In this document: piece by piece, positions 38,912-50,270 of the stretch
Numbering within the stretch: the stretch's first letter is position 1
Layout: each line of letters begins with the position of its first letter
From: Ectocarpus siliculosus
Taxonomy: Eukaryota > Sar > Phaeophyceae > Ectocarpales > Ectocarpaceae
Length of the DNA stretch: 64,000 nt
Direction of reading: 5' to 3'
Assembly (NCBI GenBank): GCA_000310025.1
Contig: FN647938.1
Span: forward strand, 479,044 to 543,043
The notes under the pieces: generated by a model
What the model was told of the DNA's origin: nothing
The model's database searches: none
The model's input: only the letters and a program-made list of their open reading frames with translations
Program-made: the position numbers and the translations under genes

Positions 38912-41900
38912 ATGGACGAGGAAGGAGGAGAAGAAGATCTCTTGAGTGGCGTTCTTTCGCTGTCCTTGACGGAGGCACACGGCGATCCTAAGGTGAGATT
39001 GGTCGTGGGGCCCAGAACACATCCATCCTCTTGGATCCAGGTTTCTCCGACATACGGTACCTAGACTATGCATACGCAAGAGCAGGTTCGTACATGGTAC
39101 GTGTGACAACAACACCGATTATAACACGAATGGTTGCACAAGCGTAGTATGTAGGGTAGAATCTTCATGCAGTCCTCCACGTCCGACCCTTACTTATTTG
39201 CTGTGTTGTTGAACAGCTGCACGCGCACATCGGTCTTGCACTGGCTCCAACTTGTTACACAGATTCAGAGGAAGGTTGAACAACGCATCCCAACTGCTGT
39301 GCATAGCTTTCCTAAGATATGCTTAACACACGCCTTGAACCGAGTTTCAACGCTCGATTACTCAGCAGCAAAAACAGACACGATGCCGACAATGATGGCG
39401 CGGGAACCCCGTCGTCAAAAACTTTCCAAACACGTCGTGTGATTTTGGCACCCTCTTCGTCGTGAACTATCGAGCTTTGCAAAGTCGGTCCGGGGGTGTG
39501 GTATCTTATGCAATCCTTGTGTCGGGACGTCGGGACCTTTCGCATGCGCCCCACCGGACGAGGCAGGAGGATATGCATGTTCGTCTCTCTCTATTACTTC
39601 TCAGCCTTAGGAATGCCGGCCGTCACTATAATAGCTCCCTTCAATCGCTCTCTGCTGAGGTCAGCAAATCTTGCGTCGGAAGTGTGGGGGCTACAGAGTA
39701 GGTTATCACAGCATCAGGCCCATCACAGCAGTAGCCCGTCCCCAGAGCCCGAAGTGCTCGCCAAAACTCCCGGTCGCCTTCTCGGCCCTCACTAGTTCTG
39801 CAGTGGTGTGGTCAGTCGGGCAAATGTACATGCGCCGAGAGTGCAAAGCTAGAGTACGATGTACTACACTGCTGTCCCTTCGACGGCTGCGCAAACTTCA
39901 ACCTGGGCGTGACCAACTTGCTGCTGTTGGCAGACATACGAGAGAAATGTGCACGAGACCATGGCGGGGCTCCCAGGCCTGCGGGAGAAGAGGCTAGCGG
40001 ACTACGAGAGGTATGCAGCTCTAGCTCGTCTGGCTTTGATGGGAGGTGACGGATGTATTGCGCCTTCTTTCGACAACACCAAGTGCACAATAAGTGTCAT
40101 CTTTTCCACGTTGTTGTCCCCGTATCGCCAGATGTTCGATGGAATGATACCCGATCTGTATGCAAATCAAAACACACGAGAACACCCACCCCGTCCGATC
40201 ACCTCCCCCGTTCGCGTGAGTTAGCTATCCGGCGTTCCCCTCCTCCCTCTAGTTGTTCTACACTCCTCTCCTTCTCCGGTTAAGGACCCTACTCCCCATC
40301 TGTGTTCGATCCATCCGGTCGTTTGTTGGGTTCTCGCCTGCCGGCAGCATCTTTACGCTTGTCGACGCAAACGATACTGCAAGAGCTAGGCGAAGAAAGG
40401 TGAAAGAACAATGTAGCAGCTGCTCTGGTGCTGGCGGCCGGTTTGGAGAGGATGGAGAGTGTCTGCTGCTTTGGTTTATGCATGCGATCGACAGGGCCAG
40501 GCCTGTATCGCGTGCGGGGTTGTTGGCTGGCGTTTTAACATTTTGGGCTTGTGGTTGAGGTGCTGGCGACGACGGTCAGGGGAGCTTGCAGCGTCTGTTG
40601 CCGCGCGCATCATGGCATTCAGATTAGTTTGGATGCACGTCGGAGCCAGCTGTTGCTCCATGCGCAAGGGAAGAACACCAACCTTGTTCGATGCTAACCT
40701 AGCGTATTCAAGCTTTGGCGTGTCATGTCGCGCTGAAGGGCAGCCGTTGGTTTTTCCGGATGTTTGTCTTCGCCTGCTACGACAGCTTTGAGCAAAGTGG
40801 AGGGATGGATTTTGCCTTGCGTACGGTCGTAAACGGTACATATACCGGCAAGGTGAGGCACGTGGTGTCAAGGCATTCGTGGTAATTAGTGCGCTGGGCT
40901 CGCTGGCGAGGTGTTCCGTGCTACTCGTCGACTGCTCTTCTCTTGCACGGTACCACGGCCGTGCACTGCGAACTCCCCTCTTGTCTGTAGTGGCCGTCTG
41001 TGTCACCAGAGTGCGCTTGCTCCACGTGAGGTGGGAGCCGTAAAGAGTCTTCGCGTAGGCCCTGCAACACTGTGCTTTACTCGTCACACCCACTCGTGTA
41101 TCCGAAGGTCACGACATTCTGCTTTGCCACAGATAGTTTTTTTATTGCCGATGTCGTGGGTTTTTATCGATGTTTCGGGTGTGCTGATTTGTCGCTTGCG
41201 GTCGCCGTCGCTTCGTTTGTTGCCGACAGGTTTTGGACTTCTTCATGACCCGCACGAAGGAAAACCTGTGAGTGCAAGCATTTTTCCTAGCATGCTGGAC
41301 GTTCATTTGCTCCTAAGCGGGAGTGAGCAGCTATCGCGCAAATACACAGCATCGCACGCACCTAGTTCGAAGCAGAACGGCGTACAGGTTGAGGTGGCAA
41401 GCAGCCTGAATATTTTTGTTTACCGTCGAAGAACGAAGGCAGTAGGCTCATTGGCAGATATGTCTTGTTGACAATTCATTTTGCAAGAAGCAGCGAAGAT
41501 CATGGCTGGCCTTGCAGGCCATATTAACTTCTACCATATTTTCGCTATTTCGTTGCGATTTGTGCTCGTCCTAGCCAACATCACGTATGTGCGCATTGGA
41601 TGCACCGCTACCTGCTACCACGTGCGCCCCCCCTTCTCGTAACGTGGCATTCCAACTCCTCAAGTAGTGGACTTACGGGCAACCAACTTTCCCTCGGGAG
41701 ATGGAAATATTGGCTCTCTATACCTCGGTCCTCCAGCTATTTGAGTGTCGTGTTTTTGTTGGCATTTTTTCAGGATTAGGTTTGCCTTGACCTGTGTCGT
41801 ACTCGATGGCTGGCTGCATCATGTGTATCATATGTCTCGTTCCCTTTATCTTTCTCTTCATTTGTTTGGGTTTATTGACCTCATCATGCGCAGGAATCGA

Positions 41901-44900
41901 GCGGGGCAGATCCAGGAGTGCTCTCACCAATGCCTGGTGCTGATAGATGGTAAATTTTCGGCATCGTTGTTCTTGTTATTCTCTTTGAATGCGTCGCGGC
42001 TTTTCTTGTGTTTCTCGGTACGATTGATTGCGTGTGTGGGCGTTACTCGAAGGCTGTCGCGCTTGTCGCCCACCGGTAACGGAGTACAACCGCGGTAACA
42101 CTGGTTGATCCCTTCTTGCGTAGTCGGTGTGCAGCGTTACGTCACATCCCGTTGGCTCTCATCATCAGGACCAAACTTCCGAATACCATATCATGGAATA
42201 GGCTGCCGTGAATGAGACGTACATTCAGTCCGACTCAGAAAGAGCGCAAAGCACGTATTGCCGGTCTGGATACAACCCATTAGGGTCTTGCTTGGACTTG
42301 ACAGCAGTACGCGACGGATAGCCTATTTTTGCTTACTCCGGTGGCCGCGGTTTCGCACCATTTACTCGTAGCTGTATTCTTGTGGTGTCGCACATCTGCG
42401 TTACCATGCGAAGTGGATTTAAACCTAGCCGTGTGGTCCTGCCATGTGTTCCCTTTGTTGATCGTGGCCAGCGGGCCCTGTGGCCGTGGAAACAGCGAGG
42501 CGTTCCTCTCTTGAATCATGCACCATATATGGATTTGTTTTTCAATTGACGGGGGGTGAAGATATGAGCCACCCCGGGTTTCCCGCAAAAGTCACAAGTA
42601 TTGATGCGCGCTGCAGACCAGCGTCAAGAGGAGCGCGTTCTGCAAGTACCTTTGTGGGTCTTCCCACACGGACGGCGCCTCGTCGTGTGACATGATGTTG
42701 CGCGAGCCCCCCCTGCCCAACCATACCGCCCCCCCTACCGTTGTTTGCTTTGTTGTGTCGTGGTTCGATTTGTTTCATGCTTGATGGGCAGAACTCCGAG
42801 AGCTGATGGACCGCTTGATCTCCTGGCTGACGATGTGCCTGCCAGCGAATGACCACCCTCTGTCCGTTTCCCATCGCCGCAAGCTCAAGCTGTTCAAGGT
42901 ATCCTGCTTGTTCATGCGCGTAGTGTAGTTTTTCTTGTTTTGCTCGTGTCTCAACCAACCCACGTTGTGAAATAAAACCGACTGATACGTTTTAGACTGA
43001 GCGGCGGCAGTGCGTGTGTTGCGTTGAACCTGGTTTTGTTTGGGAAGGGCGGGAGGGAGTTTCAATTCTGAATCGTCGACGGGCAAGTTGGGGGTATTTT
43101 TCTAGGGGGAGCATTGTGGCTTTGGTTTTGTTAGGGGTGAGCGACACTGGCCGCGAACGATTTGTTTTTCTCCCGTTTCCCAGTGTGAGCTAGAATCATT
43201 TTTCGACTGCTCATGGTACTGCTGCGAAGGGTACTGCGGCTGATGGTGCTACTGCTACTGTTGCTAATGTTCCCGATGGTGCTACTGCTACTGCTGTTGC
43301 TGCTGCTGGTACTCGTTTGCTGCTGCGGTGCCCGACAATCGGCTGCGGGGACAACGGTGGTGGTCTTCGGGGCAACATGCGTAACCATGGGCGTTTCCAA
43401 CATTCCCGTTGCTTGTGGTAGGGCCGGTTGCGGAACGAAGTGAAGATATTGGAAGGACTTCGGTCAGGGGTGAGACATTAGAAACATCAACTTCATCCAA
43501 AATGTTTCCATGTCCACATGCTGCCGTTACAACATTGTACTGCACGATCTGAGGTATCACAGCTGCATGCTCACATTGTGGTGGTCTAGATCATTCACTC
43601 ACTTTGCTTGTGATATCTGTTATACGGTGGGCGGGTGTTTTCTCTCCACGTTTGGCGCCACCAGCATGCGGTTCGTCGTGGTCGACGTCGTCGACATGAC
43701 GTCATTCATTCGACTGATTTGATATGACGTCAGTCACTTGAGTGATGCTTCAGTAAACTCTATTGCCTGCCGCTGCCCCCCACCTCCCATTCGTGCGTTA
43801 CCGCTCTATTATGATTGGCCTCGGTGGCGCCTTGGGTCAGAAAGGGCGTATGCGGCGTCCAAGACTTGGCTACCGCACTGCTCGTTCCTGCGCTCACCCG
43901 CGTGTGAACTGACGTTATCCAACTCGACCGTGGTATTTTGATTCTGTCCCTTACCCGCAAACGATATGGCATGATATTGATAGGTCACTTCTGCGCATTC
44001 CGGCCGTGTGCACACCATCCGATCTATGTTCCTCACGAAGGTGAGATAGCAGCTGATCGATTCTCGCGTTCGTTTTGTATTCGATAGGACAACCCCTGCC
44101 TCGAAGACAATGCGCCCGGGCGATGGAGAAAAAATTAATTGTGGACTACCACCGTGAGGGAGACACGCGCTGCTTTGCGCTCATTTTAACCAAGGCACTA
44201 TTTTCACTGTGGGGAGTTCCGAGACTATCCCAAGGTCGATCAAGTAGCGATTCTACCGTGCCAGCCGGTGGGTGTGCTACGCCGACTAGAGGACTCCTCC
44301 TGCTCCCCGCCGGTCGTGGCTGCACCGAACGCCAATTCGAGTGTCGGTTCTCCTTCATTCACAGAACGTTCATTCACATTTCGGTGTTTCATTCATTCGT
44401 TCTCAGGTCTGGGGGTTCGGTGTTGGTACTCGACATTGTTGCTTGCCCCCGGTCTACCCTTTCCGCCCATTGTTGCCCCCGTCCACTAACGTCACCACGG
44501 TGTGACTGTCTGTATCTGTGATTATCGCTGCGGGCGGTCTCGTGCATGGCGTTCAGGACGTTGCCGAGAACAACCTGCTTGGCTGGGAAACCGCCCACCA
44601 CGAACTTCTTGTGATGCAGGTATTGGTTGAGAAGTACAGCAGTATACCCTGGATCCGTGCGCGACATCAAGACAAATCGTTGGTGGTCCGCATGGGAAGG
44701 CGGTGAAGAAGGCCGGGATTTTAAATGCAAATATTGTTGTTTTGGTTTCTTCTACTTCCGTGCCAAACCGTTTCTGCGGTACGAGTGTGCAGCAGCAAGT
44801 TCGACACATATTTGAATGTTGTCTCGGCGTCGAGGCTAAGGCTCCGACATTTAGCACGGTCACTCGCTTTTCTGGTCGTTTTTCATTCGTTTTTCGAGTG

Positions 44901-45220
44901 GGTTTCCATACCTTCCTCTCCTCTGTCTTTCCCGCGTGCGCATGGAAAACGTTTGTCACTGACTACATCAACCCGCAGGAGACGGAAGCGTACCTGTCGA
45001 TGTGCCGCTTCTGGATGTCGACGATGGACTCGGCCCTCCTGGTGTACAAGTACTGGAAGGTGAATCTGAAGGATGCCGACATCGCGTTCGCCACAGGTAA
45101 CAACGGCAACGGGCACCACCACTTTTTCGCATGACACGGATCATGCTGTCCACCGGAAAGCCCACAGCGGCGGGGAACGCCTCTGGGCAGGTGCAGGGGG
45201 TTTCTCTTTCAGCTGATTGA
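38912..45220 (+). CDS. Unknown multi-exon protein (11 exons, about 238 aa)
   Basis: I do not recognise this protein. Predicted exons: 38912-38992, 39934-40010, 40348-40399, 40793-40852, 41231-41268, 41894-41949, 42792-42898, 43984-44040, 44557-44619, 44979-45096, 45213-45220. Each has GT/AG ends and the reading phase is kept at all ten junctions, which argues for one gene. The start MDEEGGEEDLLSG is acidic; the middle contains ADYERSIFTLVDANDTARAR, GGMDFALRTVVNGTYTGK and LRELMDRLISWLTMCL; the end contains NNLLGWETAHHELLVMQ and YLSMCRFWMSTMDSALLVYK. It looks helical and soluble, with no signal peptide, clear membrane segment or catalytic motif. The last exon is only 8 nt (CT GAT TGA) after a strong pyrimidine tract, so the C-terminus is tentative. 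The 941 bp first intron could hide further exons. Exon 4's acceptor (CTTTGAG) is weak. Confidence 0.6.
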
Positions 45221-46289
45221 TTCCGAGTGCAGTTGTTCTCGCGACCTCTGGGAGACGAATACCTACCGCACACGCGTTGGGTTGACCGCTGAGGTTCACG
45301 AGTTCTGGCCTATCAGGGCGTGGACTGTGTGAAGGAGAGGCGGGGTCGATAGGCCACACACAGCTTTGCACCTGATCGTAGTTGGTGTCGTTGGCTTCTA
45401 GAGTACGAAATTGACTTCGGGTGTTATCGGCTTCTAGAATACGAATATGACGTCGAGTCTGTTTTTGTCGTGCTGAATTGAAGACCGTTGTTGGAGCACG
45501 TGGTTCGGGCTGATATTTTCGTTCGTGACTGAATCGAAACGCACATGTCCTGTGCCCTATCCACTCCCCCTTTTTGTCACGGTTTCAGAAAATAATGTGG
45601 TATTTACGATAGTTTTCATCCTCCTCCAATCGACAAGGTGAGGACCAATGGGCAGTATTGAAAGTAGCGAGGCAACGAGCCAGTGTCGTCTGTTCGTAAG
45701 GTATTATGGCTTTCATCGACTCTATCGGAAATAGGATGTGATTCGCTTTCTTTGTCTCTTGGCGCGTGGATGAGTCGGCTTCATGCCACCATTATCTTTC
45801 GGCCGCGGTGATTTTTTCTCCAATTACTGTTGCCACTATTGCTTGATTCTACATATACTGTTTGTTGCACTGCCGCCTTCAGCGGTCTGTGGTGTTGAGA
45901 CTGGGTACTACGTTATCCCAGGAACAGCAGGTGAAGAAAAGGACCATGTATTATATCCTACACGCAATCCCTCAGGCAACCTGGTATCCAACACGCAAGC
46001 CTCTCAGGCAAGCTGGTATCCAACACGCAAGCCCCTCAGGCAAGTGTCGGGAGCACACCGCCGTGTGCTCACCCCGGAGGCCCCGCACTTGGGCCTCAAC
46101 CGCATACATACCCATCACACCCATACTTCCCATACGCGTATCCCCCACAGAGGAAGCACGGATCGGACTCATATCCAAGTACCACAAACATGTACAGCTG
46201 TAGAAAAGTGCAGCTCGGAGGAGATCTCTACGTACCAGAGAAGACGGGATCAGAACACAGCGCTCAAGTCAAAAATTCTTTCGAATATC
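45221..46289. other. Intergenic, no gene called
   Basis: A long open frame from 45783 to 46670 crosses a minisatellite and a palindrome cluster and has no domain features, so it is not called. Otherwise nothing is recognised here apart from the tandem repeat at 45969-46045. Confidence 0.45.
45969..46045 (+). repeat. Minisatellite, unit about 31-32 bp
   Basis: Two full copies and one partial copy of CCTCAGGCAASCTGGTATCC followed by AACACGCAAG. Confidence 0.85.
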
Positions 46290-46500
46290 TCTCCCATGGA
46301 AGTCGTCCGCATTTATCGGCTTCCATGGAAGTCATTGTCGGGACTTGCGCATGCATGCAAGCTGTATTTCATCAGCTTCCATGGAAGCACCCCAACCAGC
46401 TTTCGTGGAAGGCATCGCGAAGAACTTCTGTGCAAGCTTGCACGGGATGCTTCCATGGTTATCCGTCACCAGAATGGACATGACCGTTTCCACGGAGAAG
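46290..46500. repeat. Cluster of CTTCCATGGAAG palindromes (cluster A)
   Basis: Six or so exact or one-to-two-base variants of the 12-bp palindrome CTTCCATGGAAG in about 210 bp (near 46291, 46320, 46378, 46402, 46449 and 46487). Confidence 0.75.
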
Positions 46501-46764
46501 ACTTTAGAACACACCCCTTGCGGCTGCGGTTCACTCCCGTCATGCGCACTCCCTTCACCGTGACCTACATGTATCTGCTGCCTTGTCTCCCTCCCGTCAC
46601 AAGTGCCGTTGTCATTTTTGAGTGCTGTGTCTGTGGTCTCGCCAGTGTTTCCGTCTGTCTCGAGCAGTAGCTCCTCGCTGCCGAGTTCGAGCGCCCTGTG
46701 CCCAATGCATGCGCTTGCATGCGCTTGCGGAAGTGATGTCGACTATCGCGGGGGTATTGCCGGG

Positions 46765-47020
46765 CGTGGGTGAGTGGCTCGGATGGTAACCTCGATAATA
46801 GTTTGGCTCTAGGTTGTGGGTTTGAATCTCTCCTGGACTGAAACCTAGACCTTTCGCAAAGTTGTGAATGCACGTAACACTAGTGCTGAAGAACCCTTCT
46901 CGGAACAAATGAAAGCAAAAGCACCGCGGGAGGATATCCATTTATTTCGCCTCAGGCGTGACCCCGGTTGGTACGTCAGACACCACTGCCTACAGGTGCC
47001 TAGCTCCCAGAATGATTAGG
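46765..47020 (+). repeat. SINE-like element with degenerate tRNA-like head (family 2, copy 1)
   Basis: The head has an A-box-like TGGCTCGGATGG and a B-box-like GGTTTGAATC about 45 bp further on. The body, from about 46870, with GCTGAAGA(A/G)CC, CCCCGGTTGGTACGT and TAGCTCCCAGAAT, is shared with 47490-47645. Neither head is a functional tRNA. Confidence 0.55.
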
Positions 47021-47449
47021 ATGACAATAATTAAAACCAGTCTTTTTATCGCAGTATACGGTACGCGACAGCAGTACTTCTGCGTACAGTAGTAGGGAAG
47101 AACAGAGTGTAGGCCAGCCATGTCCCAGAATACACGGCCTCACAGTCGCTCGAGACGGGTTGTGTGTGCGGCATAATCTATATAATAGTAAAACGGCCAG
47201 ATTGTTCTGCTATAGCTTGTTTCAACCAGCTTTCGATTCAATCCCATGCACGCCCACGCCAAAAAAAGTTGATGAAGAGGCTTCAGCTGGAGAGGCAAGT
47301 TCATAGATAGGGTGTGTACAAGTGCGAGCGATGATAACCAAATACCGTGATGACCAAACGAGGCGAAGTTAGTTTGAGAAAGAGAGACACACGTCGCATG
47401 TGGGTGTTGCGTTTACATAGTACATTCCGAACGAAAGAAGGCAATGGAG

Positions 47450-47645
47450 ATGGCCTTCGAGGTGGAATTCTATCCGCACCAGCCACGCGGCACACGTACA
47501 CATCGCGTCTCCGTGCTGAAGAGCCTTCTGGGTAGTAATGAAAGCAATAGCACCACGGGAGGGTATGCAATGGACCTCCGGCGCTACCCCGGTTGGTACG
47601 TAAGAGCCTGCTGCCGACAGGTGTCTAGCTCCCAGAATATTGTGG
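47450..47645 (+). repeat. SINE-like element body (family 2, copy 2)
   Basis: Shares the body with 46870-47020: GCTGAAGAGCCTTCT, AATGAAAGCAA, CACCACGGGAGG, CCCCGGTTGGTACGTAAG and CTAGCTCCCAGAAT. No tRNA-like head is recognised in front. Confidence 0.6.
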
Positions 47646-47715
47646 ACGAAAAATAGACAGTCTGTACTCTATTGTAGCACTTCGTACTTCTGGGTAGGGA
47701 ATGGCAAGAGTAGAC

Positions 47716-48100
47716 GGCAATTTTTTGATGTACCAGGACAGACCTTTCGGATTTTTATTACGCGGGCGAAGCCCGCCAATACACGTGTGAAACCCCATTT
47801 ATCTGCGGGCCGCGCGCGATCATAGCATTTGCACCTCACTGAACAAATAACGGAAAGGAGACACCAGAGGTAGTTATCGTTACCGCGGCAGCAAAGAAAT
47901 TACCGTGCAGATATTCTATGCTGTCATGCGGGTTGTTCGTACCAACGAGATGATTGATGATGATGGCTTTGGGGAGTCCAAAGAAATACCCCACAGAAAG
48001 ATAGATGGAGTGAGTCAAGAGGAGAGCGAAGGAGCAAGCAAATATCAATCACCAGATAGATGCGGAGATGCTAAGCATCATCATGTATCTGTATCTTCCC
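47716..48100 (+). repeat. Single arm of the 55.4-57.1 kb foldback family
   Basis: Collinear with the left arm of the large foldback element: GATGTACCAGGACAGACC, GGGCGAAGCCCGCCAATA, TTGCACCTCACT, GGAAAGGAGACACCAG, ACCGTGCAGATAT and AGATAGATGGAGTGAGTCAAGA. No inverted partner follows, so it is a solo arm or a remnant. Confidence 0.75.
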
Positions 48101-48231
48101 AGCGAGAGGAACTTCCCAGCGAGAGGAACTACCAGAAAATCAAAGGGCGTCGTCAGGAGGTATGGGTTACTTGACCAATCAGATCTCGATTCTGATTTTG
48201 ATTTTTTCGATTTTGCTCGTTTTTAGGGCCT

Positions 48232-48467
48232 AGGCGAGCTTTACTTGCAAAGTGAGTTTTTCTCTCGTTTCCGTTCTTGGCCAAGGTAAAAAGAGCTATT
48301 ATTATAGTTCGTGTGTACACAGAGGGAAGAGAGTGCTGCACTCTTCTCGCATTAAAATCGAAGGCAAAGTACCGCAGGAGGGGTGGATAGAGAGGGGCTC
48401 TTCTTTGTGACCACGGGTTGGAATAAACGGCACTAGTGCTGTGAGCGCTGATTTGAAGTGAAGACAA
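48232..48467 (+). repeat. SINE body without tRNA head (family 1)
   Basis: From CGAGCTTTACTTGCAAAGTG to about GATTTGAAGTGAAGACAA, collinear with 48837-49083 and, inverted, with 58210-58500. Shared words: CACAGAGGGAAGAGAGTGCTG, GTACCGCAGGAGGGG and GCTGTGAGCGCTGA. The tRNA-derived head is missing. Confidence 0.8.
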
Positions 48468-48476
48468 CAAAGGAAA

Positions 48477-48690
48477 AAACATGGAGACTCCGAAGCAGAC
48501 CAAAACACCACGAGACAGCAAAAATAGCCGCTTTTGGTCAGAGAGGGGAGGACACCGCAACTGATTTCTCGCTCACGGTCCACCGATCGAAGCCAGACCG
48601 TTCAGGGCGTGCTATCTGTTCCTCGCTCTCTGTGGGAGTAGATTTTCTCAGCAGCGCGTTCACCCAATCATTCGAAATCGTCGTCTGCGT
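48477..48690 (+). repeat. Left arm of an inverted repeat flanking the SINE
   Basis: Its reverse complement lies at about 49130-49345. Shared blocks: CATGGAGACTCCGAAGCAGACC, CACGAGACA, GCTTTTGGTCAGAGAGGGGAGGAC, CGCAACTGATTTCTCGCTC, and the outer end near GTAGATTT...CAGCGCGTT. Identity is high but imperfect. Confidence 0.8.
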
Positions 48691-48765
48691 GTGCTCAAGC
48701 TGTCTGTTGAAAAGTGTTTGCAGGCCCTCAACACGTTAGTCTATTCTCAAGTTATGCAGCCAGTC

Positions 48766-49083
48766 GCCCCGGTGGCCTAGTTGGTGTCTTCAAAACCTTC
48801 TGGAGGTCAGGTCAGGGGTTCGAATCCCGGCGTAAGCGAGCTTTTCTTGCAAAGTAAAGTTTTTCTGTCGCTTCCGCTCCTGGCCTACTGGATAGCGCCA
48901 GTTCGTGTGTACACAGAGGGAAGAGAGTGCTGAATTCTTCTCGTATAAAATATCGAAGACGATGTACCGCAGGAGGGGAGGGTAGAGAGGGAGGGGGGGT
49001 CCTTCTGTGAGACCACGGGTTGGAGTACAAACGGCCCTACTATCATACACTAGTGCTGTGAGCGCTGACTTGAAGTGAAGACA
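48766..49083 (+). repeat. tRNA-derived SINE (family 1, full copy)
   Basis: The head has a good A box (TGGCCTAGTTGG) and a perfect B box (GGTTCGAATCC at about 48815), the internal pol III promoter of tRNA genes. It runs into a unique body from 48837 shared with two other places in the window. The cloverleaf is degenerate (poor T stem, extended middle), so it is not called as a working tRNA. Confidence 0.8.
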
Positions 49084-49129
49084 AAAAAAAGGCCAGAAAA
49101 AACACCACAGTTCGAAAGGCAACGGACAA

Positions 49130-49345
49130 CACGCGCATGCCTCTCTCCGTCGATTGAGAGTACGCGCTGCCAAGCAAATCTACCCCGGCTGAGTGAACAG
49201 AGAGCACGCCCTGACCGGTTTGGCTTCGATCGGTGCCCTAGGGAGCGAGAAATCAGTTGCGGTGTCCTCCCCTCGCTGACAGAATCGGCTCTTTTTATTG
49301 TCTCGTGGCGGTTTGGCCTGTTTCGGCGTCTCCATGCTTGGGGTG
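49130..49345 (-). repeat. Right arm of the inverted repeat flanking the SINE
   Basis: Reverse complement of 48477-48690 (for example CCGATTCTGTCAGCGAGGGGAGG read on the minus strand). Between the arms lies the full SINE copy. Confidence 0.8.
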
Positions 49346-49986
49346 ATGCGATATGTTTTTTCATTTACGCACGCGTGCCGAGCGACCCGTGCAGAATAGC
49401 AAGCCCTTCAGCGTAGGGTTGCTCGGAGCCCTTGATGGGAGCGATGCATCCAGGAACTCAGGTCGCGCTCGCCGATTATGTCGTCTGGGTTGATCTACAC
49501 CCACACCCGAAGAATCCGCCTGAGGCATCCGGTTCACTAAAGAACGGCCGGACTTTGCCGTCTCCGGAGCGGCTCATCAGAGCATAGTGAACCAAGGCTT
49601 GATGCAAGATGAAAGTCAAGCACGTGTTGATGCGAATTAGCTGCCAGTTTCCATGAGGAAGTGACGTTTCCCAAGCTCGAACATGTTTTCGCAGCGGACG
49701 ACACGCTTTAGACTCGAAGAGCCCAATGAACCTCCACGATCAATGAAGACATGCATACAGTTTCGAAGCTGCATGCAGTCATACATCGCTAGAGAATGAC
49801 TCAGCACCCTGTTCCTCATATCTTGATCGTGTCCCCCCGAGGACCCCAGTCCGCCCGCCCGCACGAACGATTCCCACCCAATCCTCATCAGTCCGTTTCC
49901 GTCCTCTCACCGCAATTTATCAGTACTACAGGCCTTCTTGAGTGAATAACAGGACAAAGAAAAAGCCAAAATAATCTCCTATCCCA

Positions 49987-50270
49987 GTCATGCGGAACTG
50001 GCCGCCCGTCGAGATGGGGGGTGATTTGGGTCCGGAGGGTGAAGTAGGTCACAACAGACGCAAGCATGTAGCGTTCATCACCGCCTTCCTCGTACAAGCA
50101 GTACTTAAAAGTTCGATGCGATCAGCAAGCACTCGTCGGGATATTTCTATGGCGAGGAACGTTGCTGTGAGCAGGAACACAAGGGAATGAAATGCCGAAT
50201 AGCAACAGCTCAGACCAGAACTCGCTGAACTCCTCGCAGCCCATTATGCCATCCCTCGTGCCAGCGAACA
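49987..50270 (+). repeat. Dispersed repeat, copy 1
   Basis: Similar over about 280 bp to 63148-63425 in the same orientation. Shared words: CATGCGGAACTGG, GTGAAGTAGGT, GTGTTCA/GCGTTCATCAC..., CACTACCTTCCTCGT-like, GCACTCGTCGGG, GAGCAGGAAC and TCGCAGC. Coding content not recognised. Confidence 0.7.

Noticed and set aside
45783-46670. Longest open frame on the plus strand in the repeat region (295 codons)
   Set aside because: It runs through a minisatellite and a palindrome cluster, has no domain or splice support, and its composition follows the repeats.
48766-48840. Functional tRNA gene
   Set aside because: A and B boxes are good, but the T stem and acceptor stem do not pair well and the sequence continues into a repeated SINE body.
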